A stretch of 10,086 bases of DNA from CBDUUP01 sp965370435. Its GTDB lineage: Bacteria; Chloroflexota; Anaerolineae; Anaerolineales; UBA11579. Position numbers and translations under genes: made by a program. Below the pieces are notes generated by a model, which saw nothing but the letters and a program-made list of their open reading frames with translations, made no database searches and had not been told where the DNA came from. Position 1 is the first letter of the stretch; every line of letters begins with the position of its first letter. The DNA lies in assembly GCA_965370435.1 (NCBI GenBank), contig CBDUUP010000144.1, positions 1 through 10,086 on the forward strand, in the 5' to 3' direction. This document shows, in pieces, positions 1 through 10,027 of this stretch.

Positions 1-20
1 GTATGTATTACCCCTCAGAT

Positions 21-56
21 AAACCTTAGATATATTGGTATCTAGGGTTTTTTGTT
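21..56 (+). terminator. Intrinsic terminator of a gene left of the window
   Basis: A 12-bp inverted repeat (21-32 with 39-50, one G-U pair, 6-nt loop) runs directly into a T tract at 48-53, then G and TTT. This is the arrangement of a rho-independent terminator reading rightward. No coding sequence can be assigned in the 20 bases before it, so the gene it ends lies outside the window. Confidence 0.6.
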
Positions 57-327
57 TCCATCAGGTGCAATTTGGGCGCTGCTGGATACATCTGTCGGAG
101 ATATCAGCTCATCCATTAGGGCTGCTGGTTCTTCCCGTTTACTTGGGATCAAGGGGATCATAGATAAGCCTATGGGTTTGGTCCCCTTGCCCTCCTTAAT
201 TTCGGGATATTTGTAGATTTACTTAGATTCAGGAGGGCAAATAGGCCAAGTTGTCCACGGGGCAGGCGGAGTTGGCTTGCTATCCTGATGGGATTCCAAT
301 AATAGAATAACTAAATTTCGCTTTACT
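57..327. other. Non-coding stretch with several inverted repeats
   Basis: I see no credible gene here on either strand. The stretch holds an outer inverted repeat AAGGGGA (151-157) / TCCCCTT (182-188) enclosing CATAG (159-163) / CTATG (170-174). It also holds a perfect 10-bp inverted repeat TTGCCCTCCT (187-196) / AGGAGGGCAA (231-240) that overlaps the first by two bases, so the two stems would partly compete. The octamer GCTGCTGG occurs twice (78-85 and 121-128). Neither stem is followed by a U tract on either strand, so these are not simple terminators. The stretch could be a decayed gene, an untranslated region or a structured RNA. Nothing matches an RNA family I recognise. Confidence 0.35.
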
Positions 328-1011
328 CTACCCTTGTAGAACCTCTATCAATTTAGCTTTGCTCTCGTCTGTAATCTTGTTCATTGTTTCGGTTGTCTTA
401 TCATCGATTCTGAACGACTTAAGTTCATTAAAGATAGACAATAGATCTGGGTGGTCCGGGGAGCCTCCTCTGGCAATGATATCAGAAGCGTGTGAGATAC
501 TCATAGTTTTTAGCGAGTATTCTCGAATCAGTGCTTTCAGATAAAGAAAATAATGAGTAATATCAACGTTAGTAAGTAGCTCAAGCTCTAATTTAGCTTT
601 CTCGATTTCATTTTCTAATTCGCGCAATTCATCATCATATTTTTTTGCATCATTAGCAATCAGCCTGATTATATCTATTGCCTCTTTCCGATAATTTTCT
701 TCTTCATCTTGATTTGCACTCTCAAGAGCAACTTTCATATTTTCTAATTTTTCCGTAATCAATTGGATCATATCAATAGAAAATACCCACCTTGCTTTAC
801 GGTAAGCGGTTCGAATTTGGTTGATGAGTACAACAAGCCTCTGAGTCGGTTCTATTTTGGCCTTGAGAAAAATCTCTTTTCGCCAGGTCCGCAAGCCCCA
901 AACACCAATTACCAGAATACCAATTGACGATAAACATGAGAATACATCTTTGAGAAACGCCGCTGTCCGCACCCAATCTCTCGACGATAGCCAATCGATT
1001 ACAATTTCCAT
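328..1011 (-). CDS. Membrane-anchored coiled-coil protein, unknown function
   Basis: This 227-residue protein is not one I can name. It has one probable membrane span at about residues 22-42, followed by a basic segment (RTWRKE, 41-46). That pattern resembles widespread uncharacterised anchored proteins with a GLxxWRxE motif just after the span. Residues 80-145 are rich in Glu, Lys and Leu with heptad-like spacing (ELENEIEKAKLELELL), suggesting a cytoplasmic coiled coil. The remainder has no catalytic motif that I can see. The ATG at 1009-1011 is preceded by AAGAGGT at a usable distance. It lies 18 nt after the stop of 1030-1614, so the two are almost certainly cotranscribed and may act together at the membrane. 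Base composition is much more AT-rich than the repair operon to the right, which hints at a separate origin. Confidence 0.75.
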   Translation of the reverse strand: MEIVIDWLSSRDWVRTAAFLKDVFSCLSSIGILVIGVWGLRTWRKEIFLKAKIEPTQRLVVLINQIRTAYRKARWVFSIDMIQLITEKLENMKVALESANQDEEENYRKEAIDIIRLIANDAKKYDDELRELENEIEKAKLELELLTNVDITHYFLYLKALIREYSLKTMSISHASDIIARGGSPDHPDLLSIFNELKSFRIDDKTTETMNKITDESKAKLIEVLQG

Positions 1012-1029
1012 AATACCTCTTATACTCTC

Positions 1030-1614
1030 CTAAGCCAATTCCTGATCAATCAGTAGGATAATTTTATGAATCAATTTTATAGCCAACTCGCTGTACTCTA
1101 CTAATGTGGTCCGTAATGGTTTGTCAAGCTTGGTGAATGATTCTTCCTTTCCCAAAAACCCAGGATTGAAGAGCACATTTATTCTTGTATCGAGCATTCT
1201 TTGAAGCAACTCAAGTAGACGTAGCAAATTATCAAGTGCGTTGTTGAGTCTTTGATTTTCAACAAGCCCATGCCTAGATGTAATGGTGGCTTCCAAGATT
1301 GTAGTGTTTACACTAAAGTATGAGCCCTTTCCTTGTGATATACCATTAACGATCTTTTCTAAGTTTAATGAGTTATTCTGTAGCGATGCTCTGAGGGCAT
1401 GGAGTAAAACCTTCTCGCTTCTCTTCTCAGCTTGTTCTGAAATGTAGTTTTCGATGAATAGAGCAATTGGAATGCCTACGGCCGCACCTAATAGGGTTGC
1501 CAGGAAGTTCCCAAAAAAATCCTCAAAGAAGAATTTCGGCCAAACCATCCAAATAGCCGCCACTACTAAGAGTGCAGCCAAAATAACAAATAGGGTAAAA
1601 CGTGCTCTACTCAA
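1030..1614 (-). CDS. Two-span membrane protein, unknown function
   Basis: This 194-residue protein has two predicted membrane segments near its N-terminus (about residues 6-25 and 33-54) with a short WPKFFFED connection. Only a hairpin in the membrane and a cytoplasmic tail are expected. The tail has helical, Leu-rich stretches (67-90 and 121-143, including NNALDNLLRLLELLQRML) and no enzyme motif that I recognise. The start is TTG at 1612-1614, preceded by GAGAGGG (minus strand, 1619-1625). The next in-frame Met (residue 23) would destroy the first span, so TTG is preferred. It is the first gene of a two-gene minus-strand operon with 328-1011. A perfect TATAAT lies about 38 nt upstream. Similar small hairpin-membrane proteins occur in accessory regions, but I have no evidence of a specific role. 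Confidence 0.75.
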   Translation of the reverse strand: MSRARFTLFVILAALLVVAAIWMVWPKFFFEDFFGNFLATLLGAAVGIPIALFIENYISEQAEKRSEKVLLHALRASLQNNSLNLEKIVNGISQGKGSYFSVNTTILEATITSRHGLVENQRLNNALDNLLRLLELLQRMLDTRINVLFNPGFLGKEESFTKLDKPLRTTLVEYSELAIKLIHKIILLIDQELA

Positions 1615-1652
1615 TGTGCCCTCTCTTTTTTGACGGATTGAATATCACCAAC

Positions 1653-1658
1653 ATTATA
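1653..1658 (-). promoter_or_regulatory. Candidate -10 box for the minus-strand membrane operon
   Basis: On the minus strand this reads TATAAT, a perfect sigma70 -10 hexamer, about 38 nt before the TTG start of the 194-residue membrane protein. No good -35 hexamer is present at 16-19 bp (for example ACTCTC at 17 bp). Activity would therefore be weak or dependent on an activator, or the match is chance in AT-rich DNA. Confidence 0.4.
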
Positions 1659-1774
1659 CATGAATTCGCAGAGTTGAGAGTTGTTGCGAGGAGCAAGGAG
1701 ATAACCAGCGGGCTGCAAAACACACTCAAGCCCTAAAACGCTGTCAGTAACTAAGAATCTCTCCGATTCCACCA

Positions 1775-1803
1775 TTGACATCTCCATTCAGCAGCGGTAG
1801 AAT
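1775..1803 (+). promoter_or_regulatory. Near-consensus sigma70 promoter
   Basis: The sequence shows a perfect -35 (TTGACA, 1775-1780), a 17-bp spacer and TAGAAT (1798-1803), one mismatch from the -10 consensus. Transcription would start near 1810. It is the best promoter in the window and points toward the GNAT / transglutaminase-UvrA operon, about 285 nt upstream of the first start codon. An intrinsic terminator lies between promoter and operon, so the transcript either stops at about 1955 or depends on read-through. Confidence 0.7.
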
Positions 1804-2095
1804 TCTCTGTCTGTACGAATGCACATTACAAGCAGAAGAGGATGGCAGGATTGAGGTTAAGAAGAATACTAATATACCTATATAGACTCTCCACCTTGAA
1901 CGCTCAAGGCCACGGAAGCAAAAAGCTAAATGCTAAAAAGCTCCGTGGCCTTTTTAGTTTAAATAATATGTTTCACAGCCCGACCACAGTTCTGACACGT
2001 GGCCGGGTTGTTGTATTGAAGGGAGGTGATGCCATAGACGATTGATACCCCTCAAGTATCCAAACAATCAACCCAAACTCACACATAGGAGATAG
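1804..2095 (+). promoter_or_regulatory. Long 5' leader of the GNAT-UvrA operon, possible attenuator or sRNA
   Basis: No conventional gene fits this stretch. It contains a small hairpin CCTTGA (1894-1899) / TCAAGG (1904-1909) whose 3' half overlaps the left arm of the terminator at 1906-1955, so the two structures compete over AAGG. CGTGGCC occurs both in the terminator right arm (1944-1950) and downstream (1998-2004), offering an alternative partner for the left arm. An ORF at 1842-2045 starts with Arg/Leu/Ile/Tyr codons that are AT-ending and uncommon in the GC-rich genes nearby (TTA, AGA, ATA, CTA, TAT). Its ATG directly abuts AGAGG, which is too close for a good ribosome binding site. A strong anti-SD complement, GGGAGGTGAT, lies at 2021-2030 with no standard start at the usual spacing. 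I see no T-box or riboswitch consensus. Confidence 0.45.
1906..1955 (+). terminator. Intrinsic terminator or attenuator in the leader
   Basis: A perfect 11-bp stem (1906-1916 with 1942-1952; arms contain GGCCACGG and CCGTGGCC) encloses an A-rich 25-nt loop and merges into TTTTT at 1951-1955, then AGTTT. It can also be drawn with the A at 1916 bulged and AGC (1917-1919) paired to GCT (1940-1942). It reads rightward, about 100 nt after the predicted start of the 1775-1803 promoter. It would give either a roughly 145-nt RNA or a conditional stop before the GNAT-UvrA operon. Confidence 0.75.
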
Positions 2096-3112
2096 ATGAT
2101 GAACCCACAAGAACAAACCCCCAACCCCATCCAACCGACGGATGCGTCCGCCATCCCTGAATTGGCCTTCCGCAACTTTCGCGGAGAGGAGGATTACCCC
2201 CTGATCTTCGATATCTACAACCGCAGCCGTCAGGCCGACCACTTGAGTACGTCGGCCACGCTGAGCGAGATCGTCAGCGGCTTCAGCCAACGGGACAACT
2301 TTGACCCGCGCCTGGACCTGTTCATCGCCGAGGTGGACGGCGAAGCGGCGGCCTACAACCGGGGCTACTGGTCCGCAGGCGATGGGGAGATGTATTACGA
2401 ATTGAAAGGCTGGGTGGCGGCAGAATGGCGGCGGAAAGGCATCGGCGCGGCTCTGCTCGGTTTGATAGAAGCCCGCATGCGGGAAGTGGCTCATCAACAC
2501 GCCGAGAAGATAAAGTACTTCCAAACCTGGAACTACAACGACATGCCAGCCTATCAGGGGTTGATGGATAGCGCAGGATACCAGATCGCCAGCGTCGGCT
2601 ACGACATGCAGCGCGCCCTGGACGAACCCATCCCGGAGGCGCCCCTGCCGGAAGGCCTGGAGATACGTCCGGCGCTGGAGGGTGAGAAACGGGCCATCTG
2701 GGAGGCCAAGGAGGAAGCCTTCCTCGATTCCTGGGGACACATCGTCGGCAAAGAGAAGGATTACCAACGCTGGGCCGACAACCCGCTCTACGATCCAGGC
2801 TTGTGGAAGGTCGCCTGGGACGGGGACCAGGTGGCCGGGATGGCGCTCAACTACACAGACCCGGACTCAGGCAAGCGGGGCTACACCGATCCGGTCTGCG
2901 TCCGCCGTCCCTGGCGGCAGCAGGGACTGGCCCGTGCCCTGCTGGTGGAGAGCGTCAAGATGTTCAAGGGGATGGGCTACGAGAAGACGGCTCTCAGCGT
3001 ATCCGCCAACAGCCCCCACAACGCCCTGCGCCTGTACCAGAGCGTCGGCTACCAGGAGGTGGGCGGCTACGTCGTCTACCGTAAGCCCCTGGAGGAGGGG
3101 TCTGCTGGATGA
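2096..3112 (+). CDS. Tandem GNAT-family N-acetyltransferase
   Basis: The 338-residue protein contains two GNAT folds, which transfer an acyl group from acyl-CoA to an amine. The first (about 22-175) has the acetyl-CoA loop RRKGIGAAL at 112-120. The second (about 187-330) has RQQGLARAL at 274-282 and the typical C-terminal motif SANSPHNALRLYQSVGYQEV at 303-322. The second motif is the more canonical. In known tandem GNATs often only one half is catalytic, but which half is active here cannot be read from sequence. The substrate is unknown; small amines, antibiotics or protein N-termini are all possible. AGGAGA at 2087-2092 precedes two consecutive ATGs (2096 and 2099); the second has the better spacing, so the start may be 3 nt later. 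It is the first gene of an operon with the transglutaminase-UvrA gene, 52 nt downstream. Confidence 0.9.
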   Translation: MMNPQEQTPNPIQPTDASAIPELAFRNFRGEEDYPLIFDIYNRSRQADHLSTSATLSEIVSGFSQRDNFDPRLDLFIAEVDGEAAAYNRGYWSAGDGEMYYELKGWVAAEWRRKGIGAALLGLIEARMREVAHQHAEKIKYFQTWNYNDMPAYQGLMDSAGYQIASVGYDMQRALDEPIPEAPLPEGLEIRPALEGEKRAIWEAKEEAFLDSWGHIVGKEKDYQRWADNPLYDPGLWKVAWDGDQVAGMALNYTDPDSGKRGYTDPVCVRRPWRQQGLARALLVESVKMFKGMGYEKTALSVSANSPHNALRLYQSVGYQEVGGYVVYRKPLEEGSAG

Positions 3113-3164
3113 CCCAACAACTGCCGTTCAGACTTACAAATCTATCCAGACAAGAGGTGAAACC

Positions 3165-7274
<4,110 letters not shown>

Positions 7275-7298
7275 GAGGATAAGCATTGTTAGGCGCAT

Positions 7299-7394
7299 CC
7301 TTCGACCCTTCGACAGGCTCAGGATGCTGCGCACCTTCGACCCTTCGACAGGCTCAGGGCAAGCTCAGGTTGCTGCGCACAGGCTCAGGTTGCG
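7299..7394. repeat. Degenerate tandem CAGGCTCAGG repeat
   Basis: A 25-bp unit occurs twice, at 7299-7323 and 7334-7358 (35-bp period). It begins CCTTCGACCCTTCGAC and ends AGGCTCAGG. Partial copies of its right half follow: GCTCAGGTTGCTGCGCAC near 7363-7380 and AGGCTCAGGTTGCGCC from 7381. The family resembles short interspersed repeats seen intergenically in many uncultured bacteria. It lies between the UvrA stop and the LLM gene and is unlikely to be coding. Confidence 0.8.
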
Positions 7395-7416
7395 CCCAAC
7401 ATACATTCGCGGCACG

Positions 7417-7465
7417 AAACCCTAAGGGTCTGACGACCTTCGGTCGTTTGAGACCCTTAGGGTTT
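7417..7465 (+). terminator. Long perfect hairpin, terminator-like or repeat palindrome
   Basis: The arms AAACCCTAAGGGTCT (7417-7431) and AGACCCTTAGGGTTT (7451-7465) pair perfectly over 15 bp. Inside, ACGACC (7433-7438) and GGTCGT (7442-7447) form a second stem with a TTC loop. The right arm ends in only three T residues, so termination would be weak. Each arm is itself nearly palindromic (CCCTAAGGG). It may end the UvrA transcript, insulate the LLM operon 20 nt downstream, or be a dispersed repeat; these are not exclusive. Confidence 0.6.
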
Positions 7466-7485
7466 AGGCGGTGAAGGAGTTAACG

Positions 7486-8316
7486 ATGAAATATGGACTG
7501 AGTTTAGGCACGCGAAGTGACTACGACGACATCCACCTGCTGGTTGAGATGGCGGTGATGGCGGAGGAGGCGGGATGGGATGGGTATTTCCTATGGGATC
7601 ATTTCGCCGGGACATGCACAGATCCCTGGATCAGCCTGGCGGCGGTGGCCTGCAACACGCAGACGCTGCGGTTCGGCACGATGATCACACCCTTGGCCAG
7701 ACGACGCCCCTGGAAGGTGGCCCGTGAGATCCTGGCCCTGGATCAACTCTCCAACGGGAGGGTGACGCTTGGGGTAGGCCTGGGCGATTTCAAGGGTCAG
7801 GAATTCGAGGCCTTCGGAGAGGTCACCGATAACCGGACCCGGGGGGAAATGCTGGATGAGGGGCTGGAGATCATTGATCTTATCCAGAAGAGCGAAACCT
7901 TCAAGCATGAGGGAAAGCATTACCGCGCCTCGGGGCGGGCCTTCCAGCCGGGGCCGGTGCAAACGCCCCGCATCCCGGTTTGGGTGGCGGGCGTTTGGCC
8001 CAACAAGCCGCCCTTCCGCCGGGCCGCCCGCTGGGACGGTATCGTCCCGTTGGTCAAGGGCAAGAACAAGAAGCAGCTCATCACCCCAGACGAGGTCCGG
8101 GAGATGGTGGACTACATTGGGAAGTTCCGGTCGGTGGACACGCCCCTGGAGGTCAGCCTGGGAGGGATCACCCCCGGCAAAAGCCACGCCCAGGATAAGG
8201 CCATCGTAGAGCCATACGAAGAGGCGGGCGTCACTTGGTGGCTGGAATATCTCTATTCCGGGCGGGGGTCCATCAAAAAAGTGAAAGAGCGCATCATGGC
8301 CGGGCCGCCTCGTTGA
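7486..8316 (+). CDS. LLM-class flavin-dependent oxidoreductase (luciferase-like)
   Basis: The 276-residue protein belongs to the bacterial luciferase-like monooxygenase/F420 oxidoreductase superfamily, soluble TIM-barrel enzymes that use reduced FMN or F420. Visible family features are the N-terminal strand MKYGLSLGT, the helix AEEAGWDGYFLWDHF (26-40), the segment TLRFGTMITPLARRRPWKVAREILALDQLSNGRVTLGVGLGD (about 60-101, read here in pieces: TPLARRRPW, LDQLSNGR, LGVGLG), and PRIPVWVAG (161-169) in a late strand. Substrate and cofactor choice cannot be read from sequence. The ATG at 7486 is chosen over an upstream in-frame GTG at 7471 because AAGGAG (7474-7479) sits 6 nt before it and overlaps the longer reading. 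The next gene begins 37 nt after its stop, indicating an operon. The length is typical of compact family members. Confidence 0.9.
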   Translation: MKYGLSLGTRSDYDDIHLLVEMAVMAEEAGWDGYFLWDHFAGTCTDPWISLAAVACNTQTLRFGTMITPLARRRPWKVAREILALDQLSNGRVTLGVGLGDFKGQEFEAFGEVTDNRTRGEMLDEGLEIIDLIQKSETFKHEGKHYRASGRAFQPGPVQTPRIPVWVAGVWPNKPPFRRAARWDGIVPLVKGKNKKQLITPDEVREMVDYIGKFRSVDTPLEVSLGGITPGKSHAQDKAIVEPYEEAGVTWWLEYLYSGRGSIKKVKERIMAGPPR

Positions 8317-8353
8317 AGACTGAATTTCTTACTGGAAACACAGGAGTAATAGG

Positions 8354-9280
8354 ATGAAGACAGAAAATAACTGGAAAGATTTTTACGTCCAGGCCGGATT
8401 GATGACCGGCCTGGGAGACCACGCCGATTTGTTCGCTGCATTACCGGATGAACTCCCCGCGCTTTGCGAGATCATTCAGGGGCTTTTGATCCACCAATAC
8501 TGGGCTGGGGCTTATGGCTTTTCCATACCCGACGAGCGAGTGGCCGAATACCAGATCCGGCCTGTAGCTGGCAAACTCACCCGAATCCTGGAACTGGACG
8601 GCCGCCCCCTGGCCGAACCCCGTCCGCCGGAGCGGAGGCTGGTCAGCAACTGCCGGGATTATGCCGTCTTGTTGACCGCCATGCTGCGATTCAAAGGGAT
8701 CCCGGCCCGAACCCGAATTGGATTTGCCCGCTACTTTGCGCCGGGGTGGCATGAGGATCATATCATAGCTGAATTGTGGAATGTGGAAGATCAAAGATGG
8801 ATGTTCGTGGACGCCCAAATGGATGAGGTCCACCATCAGGCGCTTGGATTCACGTTCGATCCTTGCGACCTCCCCAGAGACCAGTTCCTTCCCGGCGGGA
8901 TGGCCTGGTTGCAGTGCCGCCGCGAGGAAGCCGACCCCAACAGCTTCGGCTATGGCGACATTGTGGGAGGACTGCCCAACATCCGAGGGAATCTGGTTAG
9001 AGATGTGGCTTTTCTCAATAAGGTTGAGATTCTGGGCTGGGATTATTGGGGGCTTATCGAGGGCGACGACGCCGACCTGAACCCGGATGACCTGGCGCTG
9101 CTGGATCAGGCGGCGGACCTCTCCCTGGCCAAAAACGAACGCTTTCATGAACTGCGGGCCTTGTACCTCAAAGATATGCGCCTGCGAGTCCCGCCCATTC
9201 TGAAAAGGTATGAGGATGAGGAAACCTACACGATTGAAGATATCCTGGACGGGGACCAGTCACTGGCCAAATATCTCTAA
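8354..9280 (+). CDS. Free-standing transglutaminase-like protein
   Basis: This 308-residue protein has the transglutaminase-like cysteine-enzyme fold. Cys100 (in NCRDY), His136 (in HEDHII) and Asp153 (in FVDAQ) form the expected triad, and there is no signal peptide or membrane span. It is a clear paralogue of the module fused to UvrA at 3165. In the core around the Cys (residues 99-128 here against 115-144 there) 18 of 30 positions match by my hand alignment. Both share KGIPAR, AWxxCR, IRGN and the ALLD helix near the end, so homology covers nearly the full length. The family includes transglutaminases, proteases and amidases acting on peptide or amide bonds; the substrate here is unknown. 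The start is ATG 8354 behind AGGAG (8342-8346). It is cotranscribed with the LLM oxidoreductase and convergent with the cupin gene. Confidence 0.9.
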   Translation: MKTENNWKDFYVQAGLMTGLGDHADLFAALPDELPALCEIIQGLLIHQYWAGAYGFSIPDERVAEYQIRPVAGKLTRILELDGRPLAEPRPPERRLVSNCRDYAVLLTAMLRFKGIPARTRIGFARYFAPGWHEDHIIAELWNVEDQRWMFVDAQMDEVHHQALGFTFDPCDLPRDQFLPGGMAWLQCRREEADPNSFGYGDIVGGLPNIRGNLVRDVAFLNKVEILGWDYWGLIEGDDADLNPDDLALLDQAADLSLAKNERFHELRALYLKDMRLRVPPILKRYEDEETYTIEDILDGDQSLAKYL

Positions 9281-9355
9281 TCAACTCTCACCACTTACAA
9301 CCTAACCGCCACCCTCAAACGAACCTTTCTAAAAGCGCAGAATTAGACAATTATT

Positions 9356-9679
9356 TTATGGCAGAAATTCCTCTCTCACCGGAGAGAAGACCTCCACCAC
9401 AAACGAATCCTCCAGGGCCTCGGCGCGGTGTTCAAGGTTGCCGGGGATACACCAGCTATCTCCGGCCTCAGTCAAAAACCGCTCCCCGCCGATGACGAAG
9501 TCCAACTTGCCGGAAACCAGGAAGCCGGTCTGCTCGTGGGGATGCGAATGGGTGGGGATGACGGCTCCTTTTTCGATCTTGAATTCACTCATGAGCGTAT
9601 TCTCCCCATGAACACGGGTCTTACGGGTGACCCCTTCTAATGCCTCAATGTAACCATTTTCGTCATTTTTGCTGAACAT
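9356..9679 (-). CDS. Small single-domain cupin protein
   Basis: This 107-residue protein is one beta-barrel cupin. Cupin motif 1 is GAVIPTHSHPHEQTGFLVSG (38-57), with metal ligands expected at His44, His46 and Glu49 or Gln50. Motif 2 is GDSWCIPGNLEH (73-84), giving the last ligand, His84. Such stand-alone cupins bind a divalent metal and act as small-molecule isomerases, dioxygenases or ligand sensors; the specific role is unknown. The start is ATG at 9677-9679 because GGAGG (minus strand, 9685-9689) lies 5 nt upstream. A longer reading from TTG at 9721 adds 14 residues with no ribosome binding site. The conserved-looking C-terminus VFSPVREEFLP is intact. It is convergent with the transglutaminase-like gene, 75 nt apart, with no clear terminator between them. 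Confidence 0.9.
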   Translation of the reverse strand: MFSKNDENGYIEALEGVTRKTRVHGENTLMSEFKIEKGAVIPTHSHPHEQTGFLVSGKLDFVIGGERFLTEAGDSWCIPGNLEHRAEALEDSFVVEVFSPVREEFLP

Positions 9680-9742
9680 ATCTGCCTCCAGAATTAAGTC
9701 CTCGCCCTGATTATAAACCAAACTTCTCCGCCGCTTCTACTT

Positions 9743-9781
9743 AAAAAAAATGAGCGGCTAGTCCGGTTGGGCTATCCGCTC
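9743..9781 (-). terminator. Minus-strand intrinsic terminator upstream of the cupin gene
   Basis: Read on the minus strand, GAGCGG (9776-9781) pairs with CCGCTC (9752-9757), with an inner TAG/CTA pairing across one mismatch. The stem is followed by CA and then eight T residues (9743-9750). It should stop leftward transcription 64 nt before the cupin start. It therefore either ends a gene transcribed from the right, for which I see no candidate in 9782-10027, or it regulates the cupin transcript. Confidence 0.6.
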
Positions 9782-10027
9782 CTTAGGAGGGGAAAAGAGA
9801 GAAACTATCCAGCATTATCTACACTCACTACCTAACACCAATAAGGATCTACTCTCAATGAATAGTCTCTCAATGCTATTATTACACAACACCCATAAAG
9901 ACCTAATGAAAGAGTTGTTAGGTTTCGGTGAAGTTTATTTGGACGGATTATCCTTATATGATTCCCGATTTACGCCTTTCCCTACGCGCCCCTTTTACCC
10001 TCCCCCCACTTGAGTGCGAGGTGCCCC
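9782..10027. other. Non-coding AT-richer stretch
   Basis: Together with 9680-9781 this makes about 350 bases without a gene. No open reading frame of useful length, tRNA or convincing promoter is visible. The nonamer CTCTCAATG occurs twice, at 9852-9860 and 9867-9875, 15 bp apart. ACCTAA (9901-9906) and TTAGGT (9918-9923) could form a short stem. Composition rises abruptly from AT-rich to very GC-rich after about 9970. Confidence 0.4.

Noticed and set aside
359..544. 61-codon plus-strand ORF inside the left membrane-protein gene
   Set aside because: It is antisense to a better supported gene with a ribosome binding site and a coherent membrane/coiled-coil protein.
1842..2045. 67-codon ORF as a real protein gene
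   Set aside because: It runs through the terminator hairpin, has AGAGG touching the start codon and no recognisable domain. It is kept only as a weak leader-ORF idea.
2682..3164. In-frame N-terminal extension of the UvrA fusion protein back to 2682
   Set aside because: It overlaps the GNAT gene in another frame, its translation is Arg/Thr/Ser/Pro-rich shadow sequence, and a good ribosome binding site (AGAGGTGA) precedes ATG 3165.
7299..7394. CRISPR array
   Set aside because: There are only two exact units with a 10-bp gap plus decayed partial copies, no spacers of uniform length and no cas gene in the window.
9752..9790. Part of a tRNA-like cloverleaf
   Set aside because: The stem is explained as a minus-strand terminator with an eight-T tail, and no acceptor stem, T-arm GTTCGA motif or CCA end is found nearby.
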